The notes under the pieces: model-generated
Database searches by the model: none
Seen by the model: only the letters and a program-made list of their open reading frames with translations
Told to the model about the DNA's origin: nothing
NCBI GenBank assembly: GCA_039177555.1
Contig: JBCDFV010000030.1
Coordinates: 1 to 53,620, forward strand
From: JANQGH01 sp039177555
Lineage (GTDB): Bacteria; Pseudomonadota; Alphaproteobacteria; DSM-16000; Inquilinaceae
DNA length: 53,620 nt
Direction: 5' to 3'
Shown here: in pieces, positions 8,598-16,706 of the stretch
Layout of the letters: each line of letters begins with the position of its first letter
Numbering within the stretch: position 1 is the stretch's first letter
Translations under genes and position numbers: made by a program

Positions 8598-10610
8598 ATG
8601 ACTCGTGCGACGGAGTCGACAATGAACGACCAGCATTACCATCACGCCATGCAGCCGCTGACGTTCGGCGGCACCACCGTGCGAAACCGCATCTTCGTGC
8701 CCGCCCACACGACCAATTTCGGGGCCGACAACAAACCATCGGCGCGCCATGCGGCCTATCACCGCGCCCGGGCCGAGGGCGGCGTCGGCCTGATCATCTT
8801 CGAAGGCATTCGGGTGCATCGCAGCTCGCTGGGCCGGGCCCAGGGCGTGAACGGGTATGAGCGCGACGCCATCCCGCATTTCGCCGCCGTCGCGGAGGCC
8901 GTCCAGGACGCGGGCGCCAAGCTGTTCGGCCAGATCATTCATCTCGGCCGGCATATCGACGGCAACTACACCCGCACGCCCGCCTGGGGCGCCTCCCCCG
9001 TGCCCTGGACCGCGACGGCGCCGCCGCCGCACCCGATGACCGCGAACGAGATCGCCGAGGTGGTCGCCGGGCACGCCGACACGGCCGTCAATCTCTTGGA
9101 GGCGGGCCTCGACGGTATCGAACTGCAACTGGCCCACGGCCATCTGTTGCAGCAGTTCCTGTCCCCCGCGACCAATTTGCGCGATGACGCCTATGGCGGA
9201 TCGGCGGAAAACCGGATGCGCTTTGCGGCCGAAACGCTGGCGGCCGTCCGGCGTGCGATCGGCGAAGATGCGACCCTCGGCATCCGGGTTAGCGCGGACG
9301 AGTTCCTGCCTGGCGGCCTGACCTTGGAGATGATGCGCGAAATCGTCGCGACGCTTTGCACGAGGATCAAGGTCGACTTCGTCAATGTCAGCCATTCCGC
9401 CTATCACGGCAGCTATACGATCTCGACCCAGATGGCGGACATGGCCTTCGATGCGGCCGAGTTTCGCGGCCTCGCCCCCGCCATCAAGCAAGAGGTCGCA
9501 ACGCTTCCGCGACCACCCGCCGTCTTCGCGGTATGTAAGTTTCGCACCCTGGCGGAGGCCGAAACGGTGCTCGCAGCCGGCGATGCCGACATGGTTGGCA
9601 TGGCCCGCGCCCATATCGCCGAGCCGGCCATCGTCGCGAAGTCGATCGCCGGCCGTGAAGCCGAGATCCGCCCCTGTATCGGGTGCAACCAGGGCTGTGC
9701 GGGATACCTCGCGCAGAACCTGGCTATCACCTGCCTGGTCAATCCGAGGGTCGGGCTTGAAGATGACTGGCCAGAGGTAGAATCAGTCCCGGCCACCGAA
9801 AAACGGCGCCTGCTGGTCATCGGCGGCGGACCTGGCGGCATGGAAGCGGCACTAACCGCCGCGGCCCGCGGCCACGCGGTGACGCTTTGGGAGGCGGGCG
9901 CACGGCTCGGCGGCACCCTGGCGCTGGTCGACGCGATGCCGTTGAGGCACGACGCGTTGAACCTGTTGTCGTTTCAGCAGCAGTCGTTGGAGCGTCTGGG
10001 CGTCGAGGTGGTGCTGAACCGGCGCGCGACGGTCGACGATGTGCTTGCCGAAGCGCCGGACGCGGTTGTGGTCGCGACTGGCGCGGAACCGGCGGCAATG
10101 CCGTTGCAGGCCGGCGCGGCCATGACCTTGGAGGCGGCTCTGGCCGCCCCGGACACGCTTGGCCACCGCGTTCTGTTGGTCGACAATCTGGGTACCTGGT
10201 CGGTGCTTTCCGCCGCCGAATGGCTTGCCGACCGGGGTCACGAGGTGATCCTGCTGGCACCGACCGGCACGCCGGGCTGGACCATCTCGATCTATTCCAG
10301 CTTCGCCCTGCGCCACCGGCTGAAGCAGAAGCGTGTGCGGATCATGGGGCTGCACACGGTGCTGGCGTTCGAGAACGGCACGGCGACAGCGGTCGACCTG
10401 TCAAGCGACACCAGGCAAGAGATCGTCGATGTCGGCTCGGTTATCGCGCCCGTACACGGACGCCCACGTTCCGGCTTGATGCAGGATCTGCGCAAGGCTG
10501 CGGAAGAACGGCGAATTGATACGACCTTCCGTGCGGTCGGCGATGCCCAGGCAGCCAGGACAGCGCTGGAGGCCGTGTTCGAAGGGCAGCAATCGGGACG
10601 GCTTGTTTAA
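8598..10610 (+). CDS. NADH:flavin oxidoreductase with 4Fe-4S and FAD/NAD domains (FadH/TMADH-like)
   Basis: A three-part flavoprotein of 670 residues. Residues 1-340 form an old-yellow-enzyme TIM barrel for FMN. Next comes 'PCIGCNQGC' plus a further Cys 13 residues later, the 4Fe-4S site of 2,4-dienoyl-CoA reductase and trimethylamine dehydrogenase. The C-terminal half has a dinucleotide fold 'LLVIGGGPGGMEAAL' near residue 405. ATG 8598 is favoured over ATG 8622 by AGAAGGGGG upstream. It is divergent from the TauD-type dioxygenase operon and shares its 155 bp control region. Relatives reduce enoyl-CoAs or oxidatively demethylate amines and betaines; I infer an oxidoreductive step on the same compound, without knowing the substrate. 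A small hairpin (8547-8560) lies in the leader. Confidence 0.88.
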   Translation: MTRATESTMNDQHYHHAMQPLTFGGTTVRNRIFVPAHTTNFGADNKPSARHAAYHRARAEGGVGLIIFEGIRVHRSSLGRAQGVNGYERDAIPHFAAVAEAVQDAGAKLFGQIIHLGRHIDGNYTRTPAWGASPVPWTATAPPPHPMTANEIAEVVAGHADTAVNLLEAGLDGIELQLAHGHLLQQFLSPATNLRDDAYGGSAENRMRFAAETLAAVRRAIGEDATLGIRVSADEFLPGGLTLEMMREIVATLCTRIKVDFVNVSHSAYHGSYTISTQMADMAFDAAEFRGLAPAIKQEVATLPRPPAVFAVCKFRTLAEAETVLAAGDADMVGMARAHIAEPAIVAKSIAGREAEIRPCIGCNQGCAGYLAQNLAITCLVNPRVGLEDDWPEVESVPATEKRRLLVIGGGPGGMEAALTAAARGHAVTLWEAGARLGGTLALVDAMPLRHDALNLLSFQQQSLERLGVEVVLNRRATVDDVLAEAPDAVVVATGAEPAAMPLQAGAAMTLEAALAAPDTLGHRVLLVDNLGTWSVLSAAEWLADRGHEVILLAPTGTPGWTISIYSSFALRHRLKQKRVRIMGLHTVLAFENGTATAVDLSSDTRQEIVDVGSVIAPVHGRPRSGLMQDLRKAAEERRIDTTFRAVGDAQAARTALEAVFEGQQSGRLV

Positions 10611-10810
10611 CGCCCACCGCGAAAAAGGGTCACACTTCATCGCTGCGCTAGAGGTCGCAACCGCGGTCTTCAACCGAATCGATCGGGACTCGGCGCACCG
10701 GCAGCAACCCTCAATAACGGTCTCGATTACGTCTCCACTTCTGCCATAATCGGACGCCATACAGGCTTCCCCCAAAGCTGCCCCATGCAAAGACCCGGAC
10801 CTTAACGGTC

Positions 10811-12274
10811 ATGTTGCTTCCGACGCTGCCGAAATTGGGCGCGGTCCAGGACGGGCCGAACGGCCCGATCCTTGACGTCGTCCAGCTTGAGGAAGCAGCA
10901 AGCCATCGCGCGTCGGATCTGGCCGCAAGTGGCTTGGGCGCCGGCAAGCGGCTCGCCGTCGTTCCAGACCGCCCGGTGCCGTTGCTGATCGACATGTTCG
11001 CCGCCTGGCAATGCGGCGCCTTGGCCGTGTTGCTGTCGCCGTCGCTGCCGGCGGCCGAGATCGCGACGATCGAGCAAAGCGTCCGTCCCCACCTCTGGTC
11101 CTTGCCCGATCCTGCGATGGTACCGCCTGGGGCCGCGGCATTACCGCCCCCGGACGCGACGCGCCGAGGCCGGCGGATGCCGGTCCGCCACGACGCCGCG
11201 CTGGACGACCCAGCGCTGGTGTTGATGACCTCGGGAACGACAAGCACGCCGAAGGGCGTCACGCTGTCCCACCGCGCCCTGCTGGCACGGCTGGCGTTGA
11301 ACGTCGCCCATATCGGCCGGCAAACGCTGGCGACCAGCCTTTGCCCCCTGCCCCTGCATTTCGGACACGGCTTGATCGGAAATGCGCTGACGCCCTTGTT
11401 TGCCGGCGGACACGTCATCCTGTGGCCGGATGCCGGCATCGCCGGGCTTTCGCGCCTGGGCGAGTTGATTGACGACGCCGAGGTTCAGTTCATGTCATCG
11501 GTGCCGGCGATCTGGCAGATTGCCTTGCGCGCGGCCCGGCCACCGCGACGGCACAGTCTTCGGCGCGTTCATGTCGGATCCGCGCCTCTGTCGAGAGACC
11601 AGTGGCAAGCGATCGCGGCCTGGGCCGGGACGCAGCATGTCGTCAACATGTACGGCATGACCGAGGCGGCGAACTGGATCGGCGGCCACGACCTGGCGGA
11701 CGGTGCCCCTGTGGACGCTCTTGTTGGCCGAGCCTGGGGCGGCGCGCTGGCCGTGCGCGTGCCGGACGGATCCATCGCGCCCACCGGCCGCGGCGAGGTT
11801 CTGGTCGCCTCGCCGTCACTGATGCTGGGCTATCTGGATCAGCCGGAAATGACGGCGCGCAGCCTACCCGGCGGCTGGCTGGATACGGGCGATGTCGGCG
11901 AGATCGACGAGGCCGGCCGTTTGCGCCTGATCGGCCGAACGAAGTTCGAAATCAACCGCGCAGGCATTAAAATCCCGGCCGAGGAGATCGATCTGCTGCT
12001 GCAAGGCCATCCGGAGATTGCCGAGGCCTGCGGTTTTGCCATGCCCGATGCGGTTTCCGGCGAAGCGGTGGCCGCCGCGGTGGTGGCGGAAGAAGGCGTG
12101 ACGATTGAGACGGACGGACTGCGGGAATGGTGCCGCGGCCGCATCCGGCCCCAAGCCTTGCCAAGCCGCCTGTTCATCATCGATCGCCTGCCCCGCAGCG
12201 ATCGCGGCAAGGTCCAGCGCGACCGGGTCGCCGCGATCTGCCTCGGCACGCAGCCGCCGGGGGAGGCAGCATGA
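10811..12274 (+). CDS. AMP-forming acyl/amino acid ligase
   Basis: An ANL-superfamily adenylating enzyme of 487 residues. Motifs include the P-loop-like 'LMTSGTTSTPKGVTLSH' near residues 138-154, 'VNMYGMTEAANW' near 277, 'LDTGDVG' near 356, hinge 'GRTKFEINRAGIKI' and catalytic lysine in 'RSDRGKVQRD' near the C-terminus. It should activate a carboxylate as acyl-AMP and load it on CoA or, more likely here, on the carrier protein encoded two genes downstream. Its stop overlaps the GNAT start. The ribosome-binding site at 10811 is weak, so the exact start is less certain. The preceding 200 bp (10611-10810) hold no gene I can support. Confidence 0.88.
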   Translation: MLLPTLPKLGAVQDGPNGPILDVVQLEEAASHRASDLAASGLGAGKRLAVVPDRPVPLLIDMFAAWQCGALAVLLSPSLPAAEIATIEQSVRPHLWSLPDPAMVPPGAAALPPPDATRRGRRMPVRHDAALDDPALVLMTSGTTSTPKGVTLSHRALLARLALNVAHIGRQTLATSLCPLPLHFGHGLIGNALTPLFAGGHVILWPDAGIAGLSRLGELIDDAEVQFMSSVPAIWQIALRAARPPRRHSLRRVHVGSAPLSRDQWQAIAAWAGTQHVVNMYGMTEAANWIGGHDLADGAPVDALVGRAWGGALAVRVPDGSIAPTGRGEVLVASPSLMLGYLDQPEMTARSLPGGWLDTGDVGEIDEAGRLRLIGRTKFEINRAGIKIPAEEIDLLLQGHPEIAEACGFAMPDAVSGEAVAAAVVAEEGVTIETDGLREWCRGRIRPQALPSRLFIIDRLPRSDRGKVQRDRVAAICLGTQPPGEAA

Positions 12275-12849
12275 GGCTGCGCTGGAACCGGGGCAAACCG
12301 GTTGTCCTGAGCACCGAGCGATTCGATCTAAGATCGGTCAGCCAACGCTGGATTGCCCGCCATACCTTTGCCTGGTCAGAGAACGAGCAGGTCATGGCCG
12401 GCCTTGAGCTGCGGGCCGGGGGCTGGCTCCTGCGCCGCTGGCGCCGTCGGTTCGCAAAAGCCGACAATCGCAACCACCTGATCCTGGCCATCTTCGACAA
12501 GCAAAATGGCCGTTTGGTCGGCTACGAAAGCGTGAATATCAGCGGCGGCAACATAGCCTTTATTGGCGTGGCCGTAGGCGACACGGACTGGTGGGGCAAA
12601 GGGCTGGTCGTCGAGACGCGCGCGGCGCTGTTGGACTACCTGTTCGACGTGCGAGGCTGTACGCGTGTTTGGGGGACGCCATTCGGCCGCAACTTCTCCA
12701 GCATCTACAACTACCAGCGCCTCGGCTTCAAGAAGGAGGGTGTCCTGCGCAAGGGCGGCCGGTCCGCCAATGGCGACGCATCGGACATGGTCGCATTCGG
12801 CATGCTGGCCGACGAGTGGCGGGCACTGCGGGCTGAAAACCCGTCATGA
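12271..12849 (+). CDS. GNAT-family N-acyltransferase
   Basis: A 192-residue acyltransferase of the RimJ/RimL/PseH type. The acyl-CoA or pantetheine binding motif appears as 'DWWGKGLVVETRAALLDYLF', and the C-terminal 'NFSSIYNYQRLGFKKEGVLRK' is the usual GNAT ending. ATG 12271 follows GGGGGAGG and overlaps the ligase stop (ATGA). The gene also overlaps the carrier-protein start by 4 bp, so ligase, GNAT and carrier protein are made in stoichiometric coupling. I infer transfer of the ligase-activated acyl group, carried on the ACP, to an amine on a sugar, amino acid or protein. The acceptor is not known. Confidence 0.82.
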   Translation: MRLRWNRGKPVVLSTERFDLRSVSQRWIARHTFAWSENEQVMAGLELRAGGWLLRRWRRRFAKADNRNHLILAIFDKQNGRLVGYESVNISGGNIAFIGVAVGDTDWWGKGLVVETRAALLDYLFDVRGCTRVWGTPFGRNFSSIYNYQRLGFKKEGVLRKGGRSANGDASDMVAFGMLADEWRALRAENPS

Positions 12850-13070
12850 CCGACGCCCGCACGCTGGTGGCGGAGGCCATCGAACGGCCGCGCGATCACG
12901 TTCCCGCGAACGGTACGATCGAGACCGTTGAGGGCTGGGACAGCCTCGGCCACATGCGTATCATGCTGGCGCTGGAGGCCCGGCTTGGGCGGCCAATGGA
13001 AACGGAAGAGATCCTTGAACTGGCGTCCGTCGAAGCCATCGACCGGCTTTTGAACGGCGGTTCAGGATAG
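12846..13070 (+). CDS. Acyl carrier protein (free-standing phosphopantetheine-binding)
   Basis: A 74-residue acidic helical protein with the carrier motif 'GWDSLGHMRIM'; Ser33 is the expected phosphopantetheine attachment site. It is not the fatty-acid synthase AcpP, whose genes lie beside fabD, fabG and fabF. It overlaps the GNAT gene by 4 bp and precedes a secreted hydrolase by 10 bp. This fits a dedicated carrier for the ligase at 10811-12274. It would need a phosphopantetheinyl transferase encoded elsewhere. Confidence 0.87.
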   Translation: MTDARTLVAEAIERPRDHVPANGTIETVEGWDSLGHMRIMLALEARLGRPMETEEILELASVEAIDRLLNGGSG

Positions 13071-13080
13071 GGAGACGAGC

Positions 13081-13956
13081 GTGGCACGTAATCCGTTGGC
13101 GATCGCGATGTCGACGATCGCGGCGACTCTCCTGGCCTTCAGCGCCGTGGCGCAGACGGATGGTCGCGGGTGTGGCGGCGAGGTCGCCTGCCCCCTGTCG
13201 GTCGAGGGTCAGCCGGAACGCCAGTACTATGTCGCGCTGCCGGCCGACATTGATGATCATGCTAACGTGCCGGTGATGATCTGGTATCACGGCTTTCGAG
13301 GGTCCGGCCTGGCCGGCATCCGCAATCGGGCCCTGGTCGAGGGTTGGACGGATGCCGGCTACATCTTTGTCGCGGCAGACGGTCTGGACGGCCGCTGGAC
13401 CCATCAGGGAAATCCGCGCACCGAACCGGATGATGACGCCTATTCGGTCGCCATCGTGGAGGACCTCGCGGTCGACTATCCGGTCGACCCGCACCGGGTG
13501 GTGGCGGCCGGCTTCAGTTCCGGCGGCTTCATGGTCTGGTCGCTGGCCTGCTTTCAAGGTGCGCCCTTCACCCATTTCGCCCCTGTCTCGGGCGCCTTTT
13601 GGGAACCCTTGCCGGAGGCCTGCGAGGCCGGTCCGGTAACCATGCGCCACACGCACGGCACGGCGGACACGGTCGTGCCGCTGGAGGGCAGATGGCTGCG
13701 CGACACGTTCAAGCAGGGCGACGTGTTTGAGAGTTTCGATGTGATGATCGCCAACAATGCCTGTGTCGTAACGCCCGATCTCACCGATCTCGACGTGCCA
13801 CCGTCAAGCTGCAGCGTCTGGCAGACCTGCGCCAGTGACGCGTCCCTGCAGCTTTGCCTGCACGATGGCGGCCATGGCCTTCCGGCCGGCTGGTCGGCGT
13901 CGACCCAAGCCTGGATCGACGCAACCGTCGCCGGCGAGCTGGCGACGACCCATTAA
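13081..13956 (+). CDS. Secreted alpha/beta hydrolase, LpqC/PHB-depolymerase-like
   Basis: A 291-residue exported hydrolase with a GTG start preceded by AGGGAGACGAGC and a signal peptide ending near 'SAVAQ'. The catalytic triad is readable: nucleophile Ser147 in 'GFSSGG', Asp196 in 'HGTADTVVP' and His265 in 'DGGHGLP'. Paired cysteines in the mature part fit disulfides in the periplasm. Family members include poly(3-hydroxybutyrate) depolymerases, feruloyl esterases and mycobacterial LpqC. The 10 bp gap to the carrier-protein gene suggests one transcript. It could cleave an ester made or used by that pathway. It ends convergently 9 bp from cueR. Confidence 0.82.
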   Translation: MARNPLAIAMSTIAATLLAFSAVAQTDGRGCGGEVACPLSVEGQPERQYYVALPADIDDHANVPVMIWYHGFRGSGLAGIRNRALVEGWTDAGYIFVAADGLDGRWTHQGNPRTEPDDDAYSVAIVEDLAVDYPVDPHRVVAAGFSSGGFMVWSLACFQGAPFTHFAPVSGAFWEPLPEACEAGPVTMRHTHGTADTVVPLEGRWLRDTFKQGDVFESFDVMIANNACVVTPDLTDLDVPPSSCSVWQTCASDASLQLCLHDGGHGLPAGWSASTQAWIDATVAGELATTH

Positions 13957-13965
13957 AGAGGGGCG

Positions 13966-14364
13966 TCAGGTCGCGTTCGGGTCGCCCGCCAAGTCGTCCA
14001 GGATCGGACAGTCCGGCCTGTCATCGCCGGCACAGGCATTCACCAGGTGATCTAACGTCGCCCTTAGGCCCTGCAGCTCGGCGATCTTGTCGTCGACCTC
14101 GCGCAACCGTGCCTGGGCAAGCGCCCTGACGTCGCTGCTCGACCGGTGCCGGTCGCGGTACAGCGACAGCAGATCGCGGCAGTCGGCGACAGAGAAGCCC
14201 AGGCCACGGGCACGCTGCACGAAGCGGAGATTGTGGATCTCGGTTTCGCCATAGTCGCGGTAGCCATTTGGCCGCCGCTCCGCCGTGACCAGGCCGATAT
14301 CCTCGTAATAGCGGATGGTCTTTGCCGGCAGCCCCGTCTTTTGGGCCACCTCGCCGATGTTCAC
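13966..14364 (-). CDS. cueR: MerR-family copper-responsive regulator
   Basis: A 132-residue MerR protein. The N-terminal winged helix 'MNIGEVAQKTGLPAKTIRYYE' is followed by a long dimerisation helix and a metal loop with Cys111 and Cys119 in 'CAGDDRPDC'. These match the Cu(I)-binding pair of CueR. Ser77 sits where monovalent-metal sensors carry serine instead of cysteine. The gene lies 4 bp after copA on the same strand, so it is co-transcribed with the pump it controls. The matching MerR-type promoter is at 16592-16622. Assignment is firm, though silver or gold response is equally possible. Confidence 0.92.
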   Translation of the reverse strand: MNIGEVAQKTGLPAKTIRYYEDIGLVTAERRPNGYRDYGETEIHNLRFVQRARGLGFSVADCRDLLSLYRDRHRSSSDVRALAQARLREVDDKIAELQGLRATLDHLVNACAGDDRPDCPILDDLAGDPNAT

Positions 14365-14368
14365 GGGC

Positions 14369-16552
14369 TCACCCCCCTATCTTGACGCCGCGCAGCCTCA
14401 AGGCGTTGCCGATAACCGAGACCGAACTGAGGCTCATCGCGGCCGCGGCGATCATGGGACTGAGCAGCAGCCCGAAGACCGGATAAAGAATGCCGGCCGC
14501 GATGGGAACGCCGATGGTATTGTAGCCGAAGGCGAAGATCAGGTTCTGGCGGATGTTGCGGATGGTTGCCGTGGCCAGTTCGCGGGCCCGCAGCAGGCCG
14601 TTCAGGTCGCCCTTGACCAGGGTCATGCCGGCGCTTTCCACCGCGACATCGGCGCCTGCGCCCATGGCGATGCCGACATCGGCCTGGGCGAGTGCCGGAG
14701 CGTCATTGATGCCGTCGCCGGCCATGGCGACCTTGGCGCCGGACGCCTGCAGTTCCTTGACCAGGTTGGCCTTGTCTTGCGGCATCACCTCCGCCTCGAT
14801 CCGATCGATGCCGAGGCGTCGGGCAACCGCTTCGGCCGTGAGGCGGTTGTCGCCAGTGGCCATTACGACCTTCAGGCCTTGCGCATGCAGCGCTTCGATG
14901 GCCGCATGGGTCGTTTGCTTGATGGGGTCCGCAACCGCGAGCAGGCCCGCCAACGCGCCGTCGATAGCAACGAACATGACGGTCGCCCCATCACTGCGTA
15001 GTGCGTCGGCCTTATCGGCAAGCGGCGCCGGGTTGGCGCCTGCTTCGAGCATTAGCTTTTCCGTCCCCAAGGCAATCGGACGCCCCTCGACTATACCATG
15101 GACGCCCACCCCGGTTTCGCTGCTGAACGCGTCGACGCCTGCCAAGCCTAACGAGCGCGTCTTGGCTGCCGCGACGATGGCGGCGGCGAGTGGATGCTCG
15201 CTAACCTTCTCCAGGCTGGCCGCCAGCCGCAGCAGGTCGTCTTCGCGCCAGCCTTCGACGGGCACGATGCCGGTCAGTGCCGGCTTGCCCTCGGTCAGCG
15301 TGCCGGTCTTGTCGATCACGATCGTGTCGACCTTGGCCAGCCGCTCCAACGCCTCGGCGTTCTTGATCAACACGCCGAGACCGGCGCCTCGACCGGTCGC
15401 CACCATGATCGACATCGGCGTCGCCAGGCCCAGGGCACACGGGCAGGCGATGATCAGCACGCTGACGGCGGCAATCAGCGCGAAGACAAAGGACGGCGTC
15501 GGACCGACAAGAACCCAGACGACGAAGGCGATAACAGCGATCGCGACCACGGCGGGTACGAACACGGCCGAAACCTGGTCGACCAGCTTTTGGATCGGCG
15601 CCCGGCTGCGCTGGGCCTCGGCGACCATCTCCACGACCTGCGCCAGCATCGTGTCTGCACCGACCCGGTCGACCTCAAAGACGAAACTGCCGGAACCGTT
15701 CAGCGTGCCGCCGGTCACACGGTCGCCCGACGACTTTTCGACCGGGACCGGTTCGCCGGTGAGCATGCTTTCATCGATCGCGCTGGTGCCCGTCGACACG
15801 ACGCCGTCCAGCGGCACCTTGTCGCCGGGCCGGACGCGCAACCGGTCGCCGACCAAGATGGCGTCGATCGGCACCTGTTCCTCGTTGCCATCATCCGACA
15901 GGCGACGCGCGGTCTTCGGCGCCAGATCCAAGAGCGCGCGGATCGCACCGGATGTACGCTCGCGGGCCCGCAACTCCAACACCTGACCGAGCAGGATCAG
16001 GGTGACGATGACCGCGGCGCTTTCGAAATAGACCGGGACCGTGCCGGCCGCCATCCGCAAGGTTTCGGGGAAGAGTCCGGGCGCGACGGTGGCCACGACG
16101 CTGTAGAGATAGGCCACGCCGGTGCCCAACGCGATCAAGGTGAACATGTTCAGGTGCCGGCTGACGACCGAGGCCCAGCCGCGTTGGAAGAACGGCCAGC
16201 CGCCCCAAAGCAGGACCGGCGTCGCCAGCACCAGTTGGATCCAGGGGTTAATGGTCGGCGGGATCACATCGTCGATCGGCAGGCCAAACAGGTGAACGCC
16301 CATTTCCATGACCAGAAGCGGGATCGACAGGACGAGACTGACCCAAAAGCGCCGTGTCATGTCGGTCAGTTCGGCGTTTTCCTCGTCCGCCGCCGGCACG
16401 CCCATCGCCTCTAGCGCCATGCCGCATTTGGGGCACGAGCCCGGCCGGTCCTGCACGATCTCCGGGTGCATCGGGCAGGTGTACAGCGTCTGGGCGCGCG
16501 CGCTGTCCGCCGACGGCCCCTTCGACGTCTCGGTCAGAACTCCCTGATGCAT
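14369..16552 (-). CDS. copA: Copper-exporting P1B-type ATPase
   Basis: A 727-residue inner-membrane cation pump. It starts with a short heavy-metal-binding domain 'YTCPMHPEI...GSCPKCGM' in place of the common HMA domain. Transmembrane helices follow, including the ion-path motif 'IIACPCALGLATP'. Further marks are the phosphorylation site 'DKTGTLTEGKP', the P1B-specific 'SEHPLA' and the hinge 'GDGINDAPALAQADVGIAMG'. The final membrane segments contain the conserved Tyr-Asn and 'MSLSSVSV' of Cu(I)-type ATPases. It should export Cu(I) from the cytoplasm. Downstream cueR, 4 bp away, completes a self-controlled efflux operon. Confidence 0.93.
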   Translation of the reverse strand: MHQGVLTETSKGPSADSARAQTLYTCPMHPEIVQDRPGSCPKCGMALEAMGVPAADEENAELTDMTRRFWVSLVLSIPLLVMEMGVHLFGLPIDDVIPPTINPWIQLVLATPVLLWGGWPFFQRGWASVVSRHLNMFTLIALGTGVAYLYSVVATVAPGLFPETLRMAAGTVPVYFESAAVIVTLILLGQVLELRARERTSGAIRALLDLAPKTARRLSDDGNEEQVPIDAILVGDRLRVRPGDKVPLDGVVSTGTSAIDESMLTGEPVPVEKSSGDRVTGGTLNGSGSFVFEVDRVGADTMLAQVVEMVAEAQRSRAPIQKLVDQVSAVFVPAVVAIAVIAFVVWVLVGPTPSFVFALIAAVSVLIIACPCALGLATPMSIMVATGRGAGLGVLIKNAEALERLAKVDTIVIDKTGTLTEGKPALTGIVPVEGWREDDLLRLAASLEKVSEHPLAAAIVAAAKTRSLGLAGVDAFSSETGVGVHGIVEGRPIALGTEKLMLEAGANPAPLADKADALRSDGATVMFVAIDGALAGLLAVADPIKQTTHAAIEALHAQGLKVVMATGDNRLTAEAVARRLGIDRIEAEVMPQDKANLVKELQASGAKVAMAGDGINDAPALAQADVGIAMGAGADVAVESAGMTLVKGDLNGLLRARELATATIRNIRQNLIFAFGYNTIGVPIAAGILYPVFGLLLSPMIAAAAMSLSSVSVIGNALRLRGVKIGG

Positions 16553-16591
16553 GGTCGCGCTTCCAGTGCCGGTCCTGTTGGGAACGACCTC

Positions 16592-16622
16592 TACATGGAG
16601 GTTCTAGTCACTGGAAGGTCAA
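16592..16622 (-). promoter_or_regulatory. CueR-type promoter of copA-cueR
   Basis: On the minus strand TTGACC (16622-16617) and CATGTA (16597-16592) are separated by 19 bases, the stretched spacer typical of MerR-family promoters. The spacer contains TTCCAGTGACTAGAACC, an imperfect dyad related to the ACCTTCC-N7-GGAAGGT sites of copper regulators. It lies 40 bp ahead of copA. Spacing and position support the call; the right half-site is degenerate. Confidence 0.7.
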
Positions 16623-16706
16623 GGGGCGAGGTCAATAGATCGAGAACCATAGCCATCACTGGGCCGCCGATCTTTTTTCGGGGCAGGTGCCGGCCCGCCC
16701 CCGGCG

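Noticed and set aside
16673..16678. A run of six T as an intrinsic terminator.
   Set aside because: No plus-strand gene ends there and no stem precedes it; on the minus strand, where the neighbouring genes are read, the run is A.
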